DNA of 51,541 bases, taken from NCBI GenBank assembly GCA_016936555.1, contig JAFGXR010000025.1, positions 1-51,541 of the forward strand, given 5' to 3'. The position numbers were made by a program, and so were the translations under genes. This document shows positions 17,579-25,441 of the stretch, piece after piece (within the stretch, counting starts at the first letter, position 1; the number at the start of each line of letters is the position of its first letter). Under the pieces are notes generated by a model. The model was not told the origin of the DNA. It searched no databases and was given only the letters and a program-made list of their open reading frames with translations. This DNA is from Spirochaetales bacterium (GTDB lineage Bacteria; Spirochaetota; Spirochaetia; DSM-2461).

Positions 17579-18781
17579 TCAAGTAGCTTCGGATCGGGAA
17601 GAAAGTTCTTTTATCTGTATTCCCTGGTTCTTAAGAGCGTGCTCGGCTCCCTTGCTCAGTTGATCTTTATTGACCCAGAGATAATCGACACCCAGCTCTC
17701 CAAGCCATTCCGCCGTGAGAATTCCCTTCTGTTTCCCGGCAAGACAACCGGGATTATTCCCTCTCTCCACACCTTCTGAGAGAAAATCGGATAACTCCGG
17801 GCTGATATTCTTTTTAAGGGAAAGAAAGGCAAAAACCGGAACATCTCCGAATATGCCCTCCCCCCGCATTCTTTCATCTGCAACCGGTAAAGCATGTCTG
17901 TAAAACTCTTTTTCCTCCGGTTCATAATGGATTATGATTCTTTCAACCCGGGGAATGGCCCTACGGATTTCAGCTTCCAGTTCGTCAGCCACTCTATGGG
18001 CGGCGGGAAGTTCTTTCTCCTTCAAAGTCACAGCGGCCTGCATAAACCTGAACCGGCCGGCATTCCTCCCCATCAGAGATTTCAGATCTATAACAGAATC
18101 GTGATTTCTGATGATCCCGGAGGCCATTTCCAGCAGCTCCGGCTCCAGAGAGGCATCGAGAAGGACTTTCATGCCATCGGTCAGAAGTTCCCACCCGGCA
18201 CGGACTATAAAAATCAGAACGAAAACGGCGGCCAGTTTGTCCAGAGAGATACCGAAAACAGCGCTGATACCGAAATAAGCCAAAACGGTGGAAACGACAA
18301 CGATAAGCGAGGAAGCTGTATCGACCAGTCTGTGCTTTCCCTCGGCGATAAGCGTTGGAGATCCGTTCCTCCTCCCCCGGGCCAGCGTATAGAGGCCGAA
18401 TAGATAAACGACCAGCGTAGAAAGAGACATGATCAGAACTTCCCGCATCCCCACGGCAGGAGCAGTTCCGCTCTCCTCCACAAAAAGGGAACGGATTATT
18501 TCATAACCGGCGATAAATATAAAGAGCGAGACAATAACGGAAATAAGATTCTCGATTTTATACAAGCCCATAGGAAATTGACTGGTTTTACGGGTGGAGA
18601 TGAGAATTCCCAGAAAGACAGCCAGAGAGGCGACACAATCCGCCGTGGAGTCGATAACGCTGGCTTTTATAGCGGAGCTGCCCGACCGATAGGCCAGCCA
18701 GGCTTTAACGGAAGCCAGAATGAGATTAAGGGCAAAAGCCGCAAAAGCGATTCTTCGTATATGGACGGTTTCTCTATTCAT
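17579..18781 (-). CDS. CDF-family divalent metal exporter with C-terminal NifX/NafY-like domain
   Basis: 400 aa. Five to six TM helices occupy the first 200 residues. Metal-site residues match the D-D-H-D set of zinc-type CDF proteins: IDSTADC in TM2 and HRLVD in TM5. The dimerisation domain runs to about 290. The final 100 residues look like the dinitrogenase iron-molybdenum cofactor fold (PF02579): GIFGDVPVFAFLSL, ENP-like GNNPGC, then AEWLGELGVDYLWVN and EHALKNQGIQI. This domain may bind metal or a cofactor and modulate transport. The ATG at 18781 sits 6 nt after a consensus TATAAT, so it is probably leaderless and expressed separately from the upstream amylase gene. Confidence 0.85.
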   Translation of the reverse strand: MNRETVHIRRIAFAAFALNLILASVKAWLAYRSGSSAIKASVIDSTADCVASLAVFLGILISTRKTSQFPMGLYKIENLISVIVSLFIFIAGYEIIRSLFVEESGTAPAVGMREVLIMSLSTLVVYLFGLYTLARGRRNGSPTLIAEGKHRLVDTASSLIVVVSTVLAYFGISAVFGISLDKLAAVFVLIFIVRAGWELLTDGMKVLLDASLEPELLEMASGIIRNHDSVIDLKSLMGRNAGRFRFMQAAVTLKEKELPAAHRVADELEAEIRRAIPRVERIIIHYEPEEKEFYRHALPVADERMRGEGIFGDVPVFAFLSLKKNISPELSDFLSEGVERGNNPGCLAGKQKGILTAEWLGELGVDYLWVNKDQLSKGAEHALKNQGIQIKELSSRSEAT

Positions 18782-18787
18782 GATTCC

Positions 18788-18817
18788 ATTATAGAACACC
18801 GGGAATTCTCTAGTCAA
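18788..18817 (-). promoter_or_regulatory. Consensus leaderless promoter of the CDF gene
   Basis: On the minus strand: TTGACT at 18812-18817, an 18-nt spacer and a perfect TATAAT at 18788-18793, ending 6 nt before the ATG at 18781. It lies in the 45-bp gap after the amylase stop codon at 18827. Confidence 0.6.
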
Positions 18818-18826
18818 AGCCTGATC

Positions 18827-20146
18827 CTATTCTCCTGACCGGATCAGAACGGCGCCCCAGTTCGGCCATAAGCGGAGAGAGAGACTCCCCCCTTCTACCC
18901 TTACCGTTTCTCCGTTAAGCCGGTCTTCATACAGTCCGTCCTCCGGTGCGGGAATCTTTATCTGCACTTCCCGGTCTGCCGAATTGACAGCGCAGAGGGC
19001 GACCCCACGTCCCGATTCCCGGGCAAAGGCAAACTGATTGGAACTCTTGTACAATTCCCGGTATGAACCGGACTGAAGAGCTTCCGATGAATGGCGGATA
19101 GAAGCCATCCGGCAGTGGTTCTCCCAGGAAGACATTTCCTCTTCATTTGAAGGATGCTCCGAACAGCGGAGAGCCGGCCGGAGATTTCTGTCGCTGTGTC
19201 CCTCCTTGACTCCCCGGAGCTGCCATTCGCTTCCGTAATAGACTGAGGGATTTCCGGGAATCGTGTAGAGCAGAATCAGCGCATTATAGAAATGTGCGGG
19301 CTTCTGGAGAACCGAAGCGATGCGGTTCACATCGTGATTATCGATAAAATTATAAAGCCTGCGCCCTCTGTAAATCCCCTCTGCGCCGAAAAGGCGGTTC
19401 AAACTATAGGCGATTTCAAAAAAATTATTGTCGTTAAGACTGGAGTGGATTCCCTTATAACACTCATAGTTCGTGACCGAATCGAGAAGATCGTGATCGA
19501 GCCACTGCCGGTAATCTCCATGAATAACTTCTCCCAGAAGCTGAAAATCCGGATCAAGGGAGCGGGTGAAACGCCTCAATTCCTCCAGGAAATCTTTATC
19601 AAGACAGTAGGCAACATCGAGCCGGAGCCCTTTGATACCGAATTCCCGATACCACATTTCAACAGCTCCGAAGATGTGGTTGCGCACATCGCGGTTTGAC
19701 AGATTCAATTCAACCAGGCTGTCGTGCCCCTCCCAGCAGCGGACATGAAAAGGCTCCAGAGAGACATCGCGGAACCAGTCACGGCAGGGCGATTCTCCTT
19801 TCCGGCTTTCCAGATCCCGGAAAGCCCGGAACGACCGGGAGACATGATTAAAAACACCATCGACGTAGACGGCCAATCCCTTATCTTTCATCTTTCTGCA
19901 AAGCTGCGCAAAATCATTATTGGTTCCAAGGCGGCGGTCTACCCTGTAGTAATCCACCGTGTCATATCCATGGCTCTCCGATTCAAAAAGAGGACCGAAA
20001 TACACCGCATCAAATCCACCTTCGACAATATGACCGATCCAGTTTTCTATTTCGGAAAAGCGTGAAACCGGAACGCTGTCCAGATCATTTCTTTCGGGCG
20101 CCCCTGTCAATCCCAGGGGATAAATGTGGTAAAAAGTATGATTCAT
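18827..20146 (-). CDS. GH13 alpha-amylase-family glycosidase
   Basis: 439 aa, compact, with no signal peptide and no N-terminal extra domain: the barrel starts immediately with HTFYHIYPLGL. Clan residues: DGVFNH (region I), LRLDVAYC with Asp177, LGEVIHGD with Glu206, and FIDNHDVNR with Asp272. Expected to hydrolyse or transfer short alpha-glucans in the cytoplasm, complementing the larger GH13 enzyme encoded about 1.3 kb away. Its promoter overlaps a 22-bp palindrome that matches the operator of the divergence-free upstream tetR gene, so it should be repressed by that TetR protein. AGGAG lies 9 nt before the ATG. Confidence 0.88.
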   Translation of the reverse strand: MNHTFYHIYPLGLTGAPERNDLDSVPVSRFSEIENWIGHIVEGGFDAVYFGPLFESESHGYDTVDYYRVDRRLGTNNDFAQLCRKMKDKGLAVYVDGVFNHVSRSFRAFRDLESRKGESPCRDWFRDVSLEPFHVRCWEGHDSLVELNLSNRDVRNHIFGAVEMWYREFGIKGLRLDVAYCLDKDFLEELRRFTRSLDPDFQLLGEVIHGDYRQWLDHDLLDSVTNYECYKGIHSSLNDNNFFEIAYSLNRLFGAEGIYRGRRLYNFIDNHDVNRIASVLQKPAHFYNALILLYTIPGNPSVYYGSEWQLRGVKEGHSDRNLRPALRCSEHPSNEEEMSSWENHCRMASIRHSSEALQSGSYRELYKSSNQFAFARESGRGVALCAVNSADREVQIKIPAPEDGLYEDRLNGETVRVEGGSLSLRLWPNWGAVLIRSGE

Positions 20147-20161
20147 TATTTACGACTCCTT

Positions 20162-20190
20162 CTCTATACCGATCGGTATAGAGCAGTTAA
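20162..20190 (-). promoter_or_regulatory. TetR operator 2 overlapping the amylase promoter
   Basis: A perfect 22-bp palindrome at 20162-20183, with half-site CTCTATACCGA. On the minus strand a promoter, TTAACT (20185-20190), 16-nt spacer, TATAGA (20163-20168), is buried in it. A repressor bound here would block RNA polymerase. Confidence 0.7.
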
Positions 20191-20196
20191 AAAAAA

Positions 20197-20763
20197 TCAT
20201 GAATAGATTCCGTGGGCAAACTGATGAACAGTTCTGTAAACAAAATCCCCATCAATTTCAAATTCATTTCTGAGCAGGCGGGAGAGGGAGGAATTGATTA
20301 ATCCCATAAAAGTGGCGCTGTAATTCCTGTGCCGCCCTCTCATATTTCCATGTTTATATGAGGCATCGATAAACATGTCTTCGAGTATTCTCTCAAGCTC
20401 ATTCAGGAATTTGCCTCCAATCCTTATTTCCTCCGATAAGGGGGGGGCTGAACACAAAGTCAGGTAGGTTTGGATGAAATCTTTGTGATTCTTCCCATTT
20501 TTCAGCATATACTGGAGGATAAGCTGCATTTTGGAAAAAATATCCTCTTCTGATGAAGCCAGACGGGAGAGCTCTTTCAATAGCGGAGAAAAATCCCTCT
20601 CCAGACATTGGAGGTACAAACCTTCCTTGCTCCCGAAATAGTGGTAGAGCGTCGGTTTGGTTATCTCCGCCCTGTTGACTATTTCCTGTATTCCCACAGC
20701 GTGATATCCCTTTTCGGCAAAGAGGCTCAGTGCTGTTTTCTGAATATTCTCGCGGTTATCCAT
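20197..20763 (-). CDS. TetR-family repressor of the amylase unit
   Basis: 188 aa. The N-terminal helix-turn-helix is clear: ALSLFAEKGYHAVGIQEIVNRAEITKPTLYHYF is split over helices 1-3 with the family's typical LYHYFGSKEGLY end. The C-terminal ligand domain has no recognised subfamily signature. The core TATACCGATCGGTATA occurs both between the -35 and -10 of its own promoter and at the promoter of the downstream GH13 gene. I infer that it represses itself and the amylase. The inducer is unknown; a carbohydrate would be unusual for TetR proteins. The ATG at 20763 is probably leaderless. Confidence 0.88.
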   Translation of the reverse strand: MDNRENIQKTALSLFAEKGYHAVGIQEIVNRAEITKPTLYHYFGSKEGLYLQCLERDFSPLLKELSRLASSEEDIFSKMQLILQYMLKNGKNHKDFIQTYLTLCSAPPLSEEIRIGGKFLNELERILEDMFIDASYKHGNMRGRHRNYSATFMGLINSSLSRLLRNEFEIDGDFVYRTVHQFAHGIYS

Positions 20764-20769
20764 AAATCG

Positions 20770-20798
20770 AATATACCGATCGGTATAGAATCAGTCAA
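20770..20798 (-). promoter_or_regulatory. tetR promoter with embedded operator 1
   Basis: On the minus strand: TTGACT at 20793-20798, a 17-nt spacer and TATATT at 20770-20775, ending 6 nt before the ATG at 20763. The palindrome TATACCGATCGGTATA (20772-20787) fills the spacer and overlaps the -10, the classic position for autorepression. The -35 overlaps the aroK stop codon. Confidence 0.75.
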
Positions 20799-21297
20799 GA
20801 TCATAAAGTGATTTTTCTATGAGAAAAGCCGCTTTATCCTGAGAAATGGCCGCTGCATCGATTACGACGTCAGCGTATCGGCGGTACAGAACCTCTCTCT
20901 CGTTGAACAGTTCTGCAAAAGTCTGATTCTCCGCTTTGGCGATTCCCCTGGTTTCAAAATTGGTTATCCGCTTTTTCAGAACATCGAGTCCGGCCTGAAG
21001 AAACACGATACGGGAAATGGACTTGAGATGGTTCATAGCGGCTTCGCTGTAAACGGCACTTCCGCCTGTTGCGATAATATTTCCCTCTATATTGATCTTC
21101 AGGATTTCCTCTTCCTCTATTGTTCTCAAAGCCAGATATCCGTCGCGGTCCATTATGGACTGGAGCGATTCGCCGCGGTTGATCTGTATGAGGATATCCG
21201 TATCGAGAAAACCCATGGAAAGGTTCTTCGCCAGAATAATACCGGTTGTGCTTTTACCGGCGCCGGGCATGCCGATCAGGGTTATGTTCTTTTTCAT
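20791..21297 (-). CDS. aroK: Shikimate kinase
   Basis: 168 aa, usual length. It phosphorylates shikimate at the 3-OH, the fifth step of chorismate synthesis. Walker A is GMPGAGKSTTG near residue 8, followed by FLDTDILI (the DTD shikimate/magnesium site), then IATGGSAVYS (the family GGG/GGA substrate loop) and the lid region near TRGIAKAENQTF. No other aro gene is adjacent. The ATG has no Shine-Dalgarno site, but a -10-like TATTTT ends 6 nt upstream. Its stop is 28 bp before the tetR start and overlaps the tetR -35. Confidence 0.88.
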   Translation of the reverse strand: MKKNITLIGMPGAGKSTTGIILAKNLSMGFLDTDILIQINRGESLQSIMDRDGYLALRTIEEEEILKINIEGNIIATGGSAVYSEAAMNHLKSISRIVFLQAGLDVLKKRITNFETRGIAKAENQTFAELFNEREVLYRRYADVVIDAAAISQDKAAFLIEKSLYDLD

Positions 21298-21303
21298 GGA
21301 GTA

Positions 21304-21332
21304 AAAATAACTTCTTTTCCCTTTTCAGACAA
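21304..21332 (-). promoter_or_regulatory. Predicted leaderless promoter of aroK
   Basis: On the minus strand: TTGTCT at 21327-21332, a 17-nt spacer and TATTTT at 21304-21309, ending 6 nt before the ATG at 21297. Confidence 0.42.
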
Positions 21333-21360
21333 GAGAAGAGTACTCTCAAGCTGTTCGCTC

Positions 21361-23322
21361 CTATATCTTAAAAATTGCTATAAGCTCCTTAAGGCGCTCG
21401 GAATTCGATGACAGGACTTCCGCGGTGGAAGCCAGTTCCTCCGAACTTGCGGCATTCTGCTGAGTTATGGAATCCAGTTCGAGGAGGGATTTATTGATCT
21501 GTTCCGTTCCCGTTTTCTGTTCCTTACTGGAATAGGATATCTCGTTAATCAACTTGGCCGTTTTTTCAATATCAGGGACTAGCTTTGTCAGCATTTCACC
21601 GGCGAGTGTGGCTTTCTCGCTTGTTTTTACGGACAGCTCGCCTATATCCCCGGCCGCCGACTGGCTCCTTTCCGCCAGCTTCCTTACTTCCGCCGCGACG
21701 ACGGCAAAGCCTTTGCCTTGTTCTCCCGCCCTGGCCGCTTCAATGGCGGCATTGAGAGCCAGAAGATTGGTCTGTCTTGCAATCTCTTCCACGATGGAAA
21801 TTTTATTCGATATCTCCATCATAGCCTTAAGGGCCTCTCCAACAACCCGGGCACCGGTATTGGTATCTTCCACAGCCTTTAATGCTATTGTATCCGTTAT
21901 GCCGGCATTATCGGCATTCTGCTGAATGGTAGAATACATCTCTTCCATGGATGCGGAAATTTCCTCAACGGCCGCCGCCTGTTCCGTAGATCCCAGACTT
22001 AAAGCCTGGGCGGAATGGCTCAATTCCTGACTTCCCGATAAAACACTTTCCGCCGAATTGTTGACTTCGACTACCATGGATTGGATTTTCCGGGCCATAT
22101 TGTCCATGGCTTTCAATAATTGTCCCGTTTCATCGTTGTTGAAATGATCCAGTGAAATCCGGAAGTCCCCTTCGGCCATTTGATTTGACACCTCAACGGC
22201 AGATTCCAGATTTCTGGTCAGCAATTGGACGATAAGTATCAAAATCGCGGAAAGTATTACGACAAGTACGGCAAGGCCAAGGGCAAATCCGATTTTCAGT
22301 AAAAAGAACTTCCGGAAGATTTCGCTTCGGACTGCCGCGAACATTTCCTGATGTTCAGTAATATCCAGTGCATAGACTATAGTTCCCACAGTTTTTCCGG
22401 TATAGTCCCTGACCGGAAAAACGCTTAGAAAGAACTCCCCTCTTTCTTCCATATGAATTCCTTCCCTTCCTTTATCAAGAAGTTCTGTGGAAACCAGGGG
22501 GTCCGTGACGACAGGGTCTGTTACATCGGTCAATACGTATTTATCTTCCAGAACCGGATAGGTTTCCGGATTTTGAAGATTTTTGGCGACGGGCAGAAGA
22601 TCGGCATTCATATACACAGCAAAAAACATTTTGTCGGAAGTTACGGCTTTATTTATCAATTCCGTAAAGGAAAAAAGCACTTCATCGGATCCCAGGTGCC
22701 GTCCACCCGGAGCTGAAACGGGAGCCAGCCCCCTAATGGCGAATCCACCGCGACCGACCTCTATACCGACAATTGGTTCATGGTTCCCCTGGTTGATATC
22801 CAGAACAGTCTGCCGGAAGGAAGAGATGTCATCGGAGATATCAATTTTTTCACCGTCTCTGGTGGTCTGGTATCCATCTCTCCAAAGCCTGACAAGGCTC
22901 CTTCCGTTGGGCAGGTGAAAATGCAACTCCAGAAGGGACTGTCCGGAATAGCTTGTAAAGCCGTCGATAATAGGTCTGAAGAGCTCGCGCAGCATCTCCC
23001 TTGCCTTCTGGGACTGAGAGCTGCTTTCATCGTCCATATTCCCGGAATATGCCAATTCATAAGCCTTTAAAACAGGGTCCCATTTGGAAAAAAGCGATGC
23101 GATGGAGAGCGCTTTGCTGCCAACCCTTTCAATATCATTATAGATCTGCATGATCTTTTCATTGGCAGCTGTTGTTTGTGAATTTAAGAAAATCATCCTG
23201 TTTTTACTCAAAATATCCCCGGACAACTTATTAAAGCTCATGGAAAAAGAGATATAACCCAATACGCCGAATAGAGCCAAAACCGATAAAACCGGTAACA
23301 AAATTTTTGATCTGACTTTCAT
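21361..23322 (-). CDS. Methyl-accepting chemotaxis protein with Cache-like sensor
   Basis: 653 aa from the ATG at 23322, chosen because AAGAAGG lies about 6 nt upstream; an in-frame ATG at 23340 would add six residues. TM1 is near residues 7-28. A large periplasmic domain of about 310 residues, containing [14 protein letters not shown] and [11 protein letters not shown], resembles double-Cache sensors. TM2 is near 340-370, then HAMP and the signalling domain with [17 protein letters not shown] and [18 protein letters not shown]. The ligand is unknown. Both start codons and the ribosome-binding site lie in a 13-bp inverted repeat, which may control translation. Confidence 0.93.
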   Translation of the reverse strand: MKVRSKILLPVLSVLALFGVLGYISFSMSFNKLSGDILSKNRMIFLNSQTTAANEKIMQIYNDIERVGSKALSIASLFSKWDPVLKAYELAYSGNMDDESSSQSQKAREMLRELFRPIIDGFTSYSGQSLLELHFHLPNGRSLVRLWRDGYQTTRDGEKIDISDDISSFRQTVLDINQGNHEPIVGIEVGRGGFAIRGLAPVSAPGGRHLGSDEVLFSFTELINKAVTSDKMFFAVYMNADLLPVAKNLQNPETYPVLEDKYVLTDVTDPVVTDPLVSTELLDKGREGIHMEERGEFFLSVFPVRDYTGKTVGTIVYALDITEHQEMFAAVRSEIFRKFFLLKIGFALGLAVLVVILSAILILIVQLLTRNLESAVEVSNQMAEGDFRISLDHFNNDETGQLLKAMDNMARKIQSMVVEVNNSAESVLSGSQELSHSAQALSLGSTEQAAAVEEISASMEEMYSTIQQNADNAGITDTIALKAVEDTNTGARVVGEALKAMMEISNKISIVEEIARQTNLLALNAAIEAARAGEQGKGFAVVAAEVRKLAERSQSAAGDIGELSVKTSEKATLAGEMLTKLVPDIEKTAKLINEISYSSKEQKTGTEQINKSLLELDSITQQNAASSEELASTAEVLSSNSERLKELIAIFKI

Positions 23323-23356
23323 AACAACCTTCTTATCCATTAATTATGAAAGTCAG
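23312..23356 (-). promoter_or_regulatory. Inverted repeat around the start codon of the chemoreceptor gene
   Basis: A perfect 13-bp inverted repeat, CTGACTTTCATAA at 23312-23324 and TTATGAAAGTCAG at 23344-23356, separated by 19 nt. In the mRNA the loop holds AAGAAGG and the upstream ATG (23340). The downstream ATG (23322) and the next codons form the 3' arm of the stem. Confidence 0.65.
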
Positions 23357-23584
23357 GTTTATCTTTTTCAATTTTCAAACCTTTTTTTTCCGTTTTTTCA
23401 CTCTTTCCATCGAGATCTTGAAATCCGATCGGGAAAAAAAATCGTAGCTCTTGAGAAAACCATGGCGTTAGAGCGGGAATCATTCGATATTTTAATCTTG
23501 ACTTATTATTGACATTTTTTTACAATTTGTCAGATACAAATGAGCGGTACTGCTGCTGCGTATCTGTGTATAACTGAAAGATTG

Positions 23585-23593
23585 TGATATAAT
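23585..23593 (+). promoter_or_regulatory. Extended -10 promoter of the acc operon
   Basis: TGATATAAT at 23585-23593 combines a consensus -10 with the TGn extension; there is no good -35. The predicted start near 23600 gives a leader of about 64 nt with an AGGTGG ribosome-binding site before accD. Confidence 0.5.
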
Positions 23594-23621
23594 CATGGAC
23601 GTATTCACAAAAAGTATTTGC

Positions 23622-23639
23622 CTACCTACAGGTAGGTAG
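23622..23639 (+). promoter_or_regulatory. Dyad in the accD leader, possible operator
   Basis: CTACCTA-CAGG-TAGGTAG, 7-bp arms with a 4-bp centre, lies between the predicted transcription start and the ribosome-binding site of accD. Such symmetry is typical of TetR-type or lipid-regulator operators. No cognate regulator can be named. Confidence 0.45.
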
Positions 23640-23663
23640 ATAGAATAATAACAGGTGGTATAG

Positions 23664-24491
23664 ATGGCTTGGTTTAGCACTTCTAAAGCTAAAGATAAAA
23701 AATTCAATGAAGATATCTGGTTAAGCTGCCCCAAATGTAAAAAACATATTTTCAAGGAAAGCTGGCTGCAGGAACACAAGGTCTGCCCGGCATGCGGGCA
23801 TCATGGAAAACTGACTGCCTGGGAAAGAATCGGCATTACCCTTGATGAAGGGACTTTTACGGAGCTCAACGGTGCCATAAAGCCCGCCGACCCCCTGGAG
23901 TTCAACGACGCCAAGGGAAGTTATAAAGATAAAGTGGCCGAGACGACGGAGAAAACCGGACTGAACGAATCGGTCGTAACCGGTTCCGGCAAAATAAACG
24001 GAATCCCCGTATCCATCGCTGTTATGGATTTCCGGTTCCTCGGAGGAAGTCTCTCCTCGGGAACAGGAGAAAAAATTCTGAGAGCAGCCAATTACGCTTA
24101 TGAGAAATCGGTTCCCCTGATCATCTTCTCCGCTTCCGGTGGAGCGAGAATGCACGAGGGAATTCTCAGCCTGATGCAGATGGCCAAGACCTGCGCCGGC
24201 GTCGCCCGGCTCAACGACAGGGATATCCCTTTTATTTCCGTTCTCACCGATCCGACGACAGGGGGCGTCTCCGCATCCTATGCCATGGTAGGCGACCTCA
24301 ACCTGGCGGAACCGGGGGCTCTTATAGCCTTCGCGGGACGGAGGGTCATCGAGGAAACCATTAAACAGAAGCTTCCCGATGATTTTCAGACAGCTGAATA
24401 TCTGGTGGAACACGGCTTTATCGATAAAATCGTTCACCGGAAGGAAATGAAGAATACACTCAGTCGGATTCTTTCATTTTACAACAGATAG
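23664..24491 (+). CDS. accD: Acetyl-CoA carboxylase carboxyltransferase, beta subunit
   Basis: 275 aa. With AccA it transfers the carboxyl group from biotin to acetyl-CoA, giving malonyl-CoA for fatty-acid synthesis. The N-terminal zinc ribbon CPKCKKH...CPACGHH (residues 27-49) is followed by the crotonase-like core with FRFLGGSLSSGTGEK and SASGGARMHEG, hallmarks of AccD. First gene of a three-gene operon: accA starts 12 bp later. Its leader carries a dyad that may be an operator. The ATG has AGGTGG 6-7 nt upstream. Confidence 0.96.
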   Translation: MAWFSTSKAKDKKFNEDIWLSCPKCKKHIFKESWLQEHKVCPACGHHGKLTAWERIGITLDEGTFTELNGAIKPADPLEFNDAKGSYKDKVAETTEKTGLNESVVTGSGKINGIPVSIAVMDFRFLGGSLSSGTGEKILRAANYAYEKSVPLIIFSASGGARMHEGILSLMQMAKTCAGVARLNDRDIPFISVLTDPTTGGVSASYAMVGDLNLAEPGALIAFAGRRVIEETIKQKLPDDFQTAEYLVEHGFIDKIVHRKEMKNTLSRILSFYNR

Positions 24492-24503
24492 GAGCACGGG
24501 AAG

Positions 24504-25421
24504 ATGGTTAGCAAAATAGAACTGGAAAAGAAACTGGCTTTGATGTCCAACTCCCCGGATCTTTTTAAAAGGGAAATTGCCAAAGTTAAAAAGGAACTGG
24601 CGGAGCTGGATTCCCAGCCCCAGGACCGGACACCCTGGGAAACAGTCAAGCTGGCGAGAAATCCCCTCAGGCCGGTGCTCCAGGATTACCTGGGGGCCAT
24701 ATTTACCGATTTTACGGAATTTCACGGGGACAGACGCTTCTCAGACGATAAAGCCATTGCTTCGGGTTTCGCCCGGATAGGCGGCGAACCGGTTATGGTC
24801 ATAGGCCACAACAAGGGAAAAACCATTGAGGAGAACATTGAAAGGAACTTCGGCTGCGCTTTGCCCGACGGCTACAGAAAGGCTCTGAGGATGATGCAGT
24901 TAGCCGAGCGTTTCAATGTACCCATCATAACTTTCATTGATACTCAGGGAGCTTTTCCCGGCCTGGAAGCCGAAGAGAGAGGACAGGCCGAAGCCATCGC
25001 CAGAAACCTGGTTGAAATGGCCCGGATCAAGGTCCCTATCATCTGCGTGGTCGTCGGTGAAGGTGGTTCTGGAGGAGCTCTCGGGATCGGCGTGGGAGAC
25101 AGGATTCTCATGCTCTCCAATGCGGTTTACTCCGTTATCTCCCCTGAAGGCTGTGCCGGCATCCTCTGGAGAGACGGAACGAAAGCGCCTCTGGCGGCTT
25201 CGGCTCTGAAACCGACGGCCCCGTCCCTGCAGGAACTGGATGTCATTGACAGAATTATAGAAGAACCGGCGGATGGCGCCCATACAGATTATGACGCCAC
25301 GTTCGCCGCAGTCAAGCAAGCATTACTGGAAGAGCTGAAGGGCTTGAAAAAGATCCCGAAAGCCAAATTGACCAAACGCCGTTTTGAAAAGTTTTCCAAA
25401 ATGGGGATCTACAACGAGTAG
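24504..25421 (+). CDS. accA: Acetyl-CoA carboxylase carboxyltransferase, alpha subunit
   Basis: 305 aa. Partner of AccD in the A2B2 carboxyltransferase. Recognised by the coiled N-terminus, RNPLRPVLQDYL, then FTEFHGDRRFSDD, the substrate loop FIDTQGAFPGLEAEERGQ and the glycine-rich GEGGSGGALGIG (oxyanion site), followed by SPEGCAGILWRD. AGGAG precedes the ATG, and accD ends 12 bp upstream. The next gene, 20 bp downstream, encodes a carboxyltransferase fused to a biotin carrier, so one operon makes both kinds of biotin-dependent carboxyltransferase. Confidence 0.96.
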   Translation: MVSKIELEKKLALMSNSPDLFKREIAKVKKELAELDSQPQDRTPWETVKLARNPLRPVLQDYLGAIFTDFTEFHGDRRFSDDKAIASGFARIGGEPVMVIGHNKGKTIEENIERNFGCALPDGYRKALRMMQLAERFNVPIITFIDTQGAFPGLEAEERGQAEAIARNLVEMARIKVPIICVVVGEGGSGGALGIGVGDRILMLSNAVYSVISPEGCAGILWRDGTKAPLAASALKPTAPSLQELDVIDRIIEEPADGAHTDYDATFAAVKQALLEELKGLKKIPKAKLTKRRFEKFSKMGIYNE

Positions 25422-25441
25422 AAAGATACAGGAGTTATATA

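Larger units (their letters stand above)
23357..23663. other. Intergenic region between the chemoreceptor and accD genes
   Basis: About 307 bp without a gene. The chemoreceptor-proximal half is rich in A/T tracts with no promoter I can fix. The accD half holds a TTGACA-like element near 23509, the extended -10 promoter and a dyad, described separately. An 95-codon minus-strand frame crossing into accD has no ribosome-binding site and I do not accept it as a gene. Confidence 0.6.

Noticed and set aside
23492-23779. Minus-strand frame across the accD promoter and 5' end
   Set aside because: No ribosome-binding site, mostly antisense to accD, composition not protein-like.
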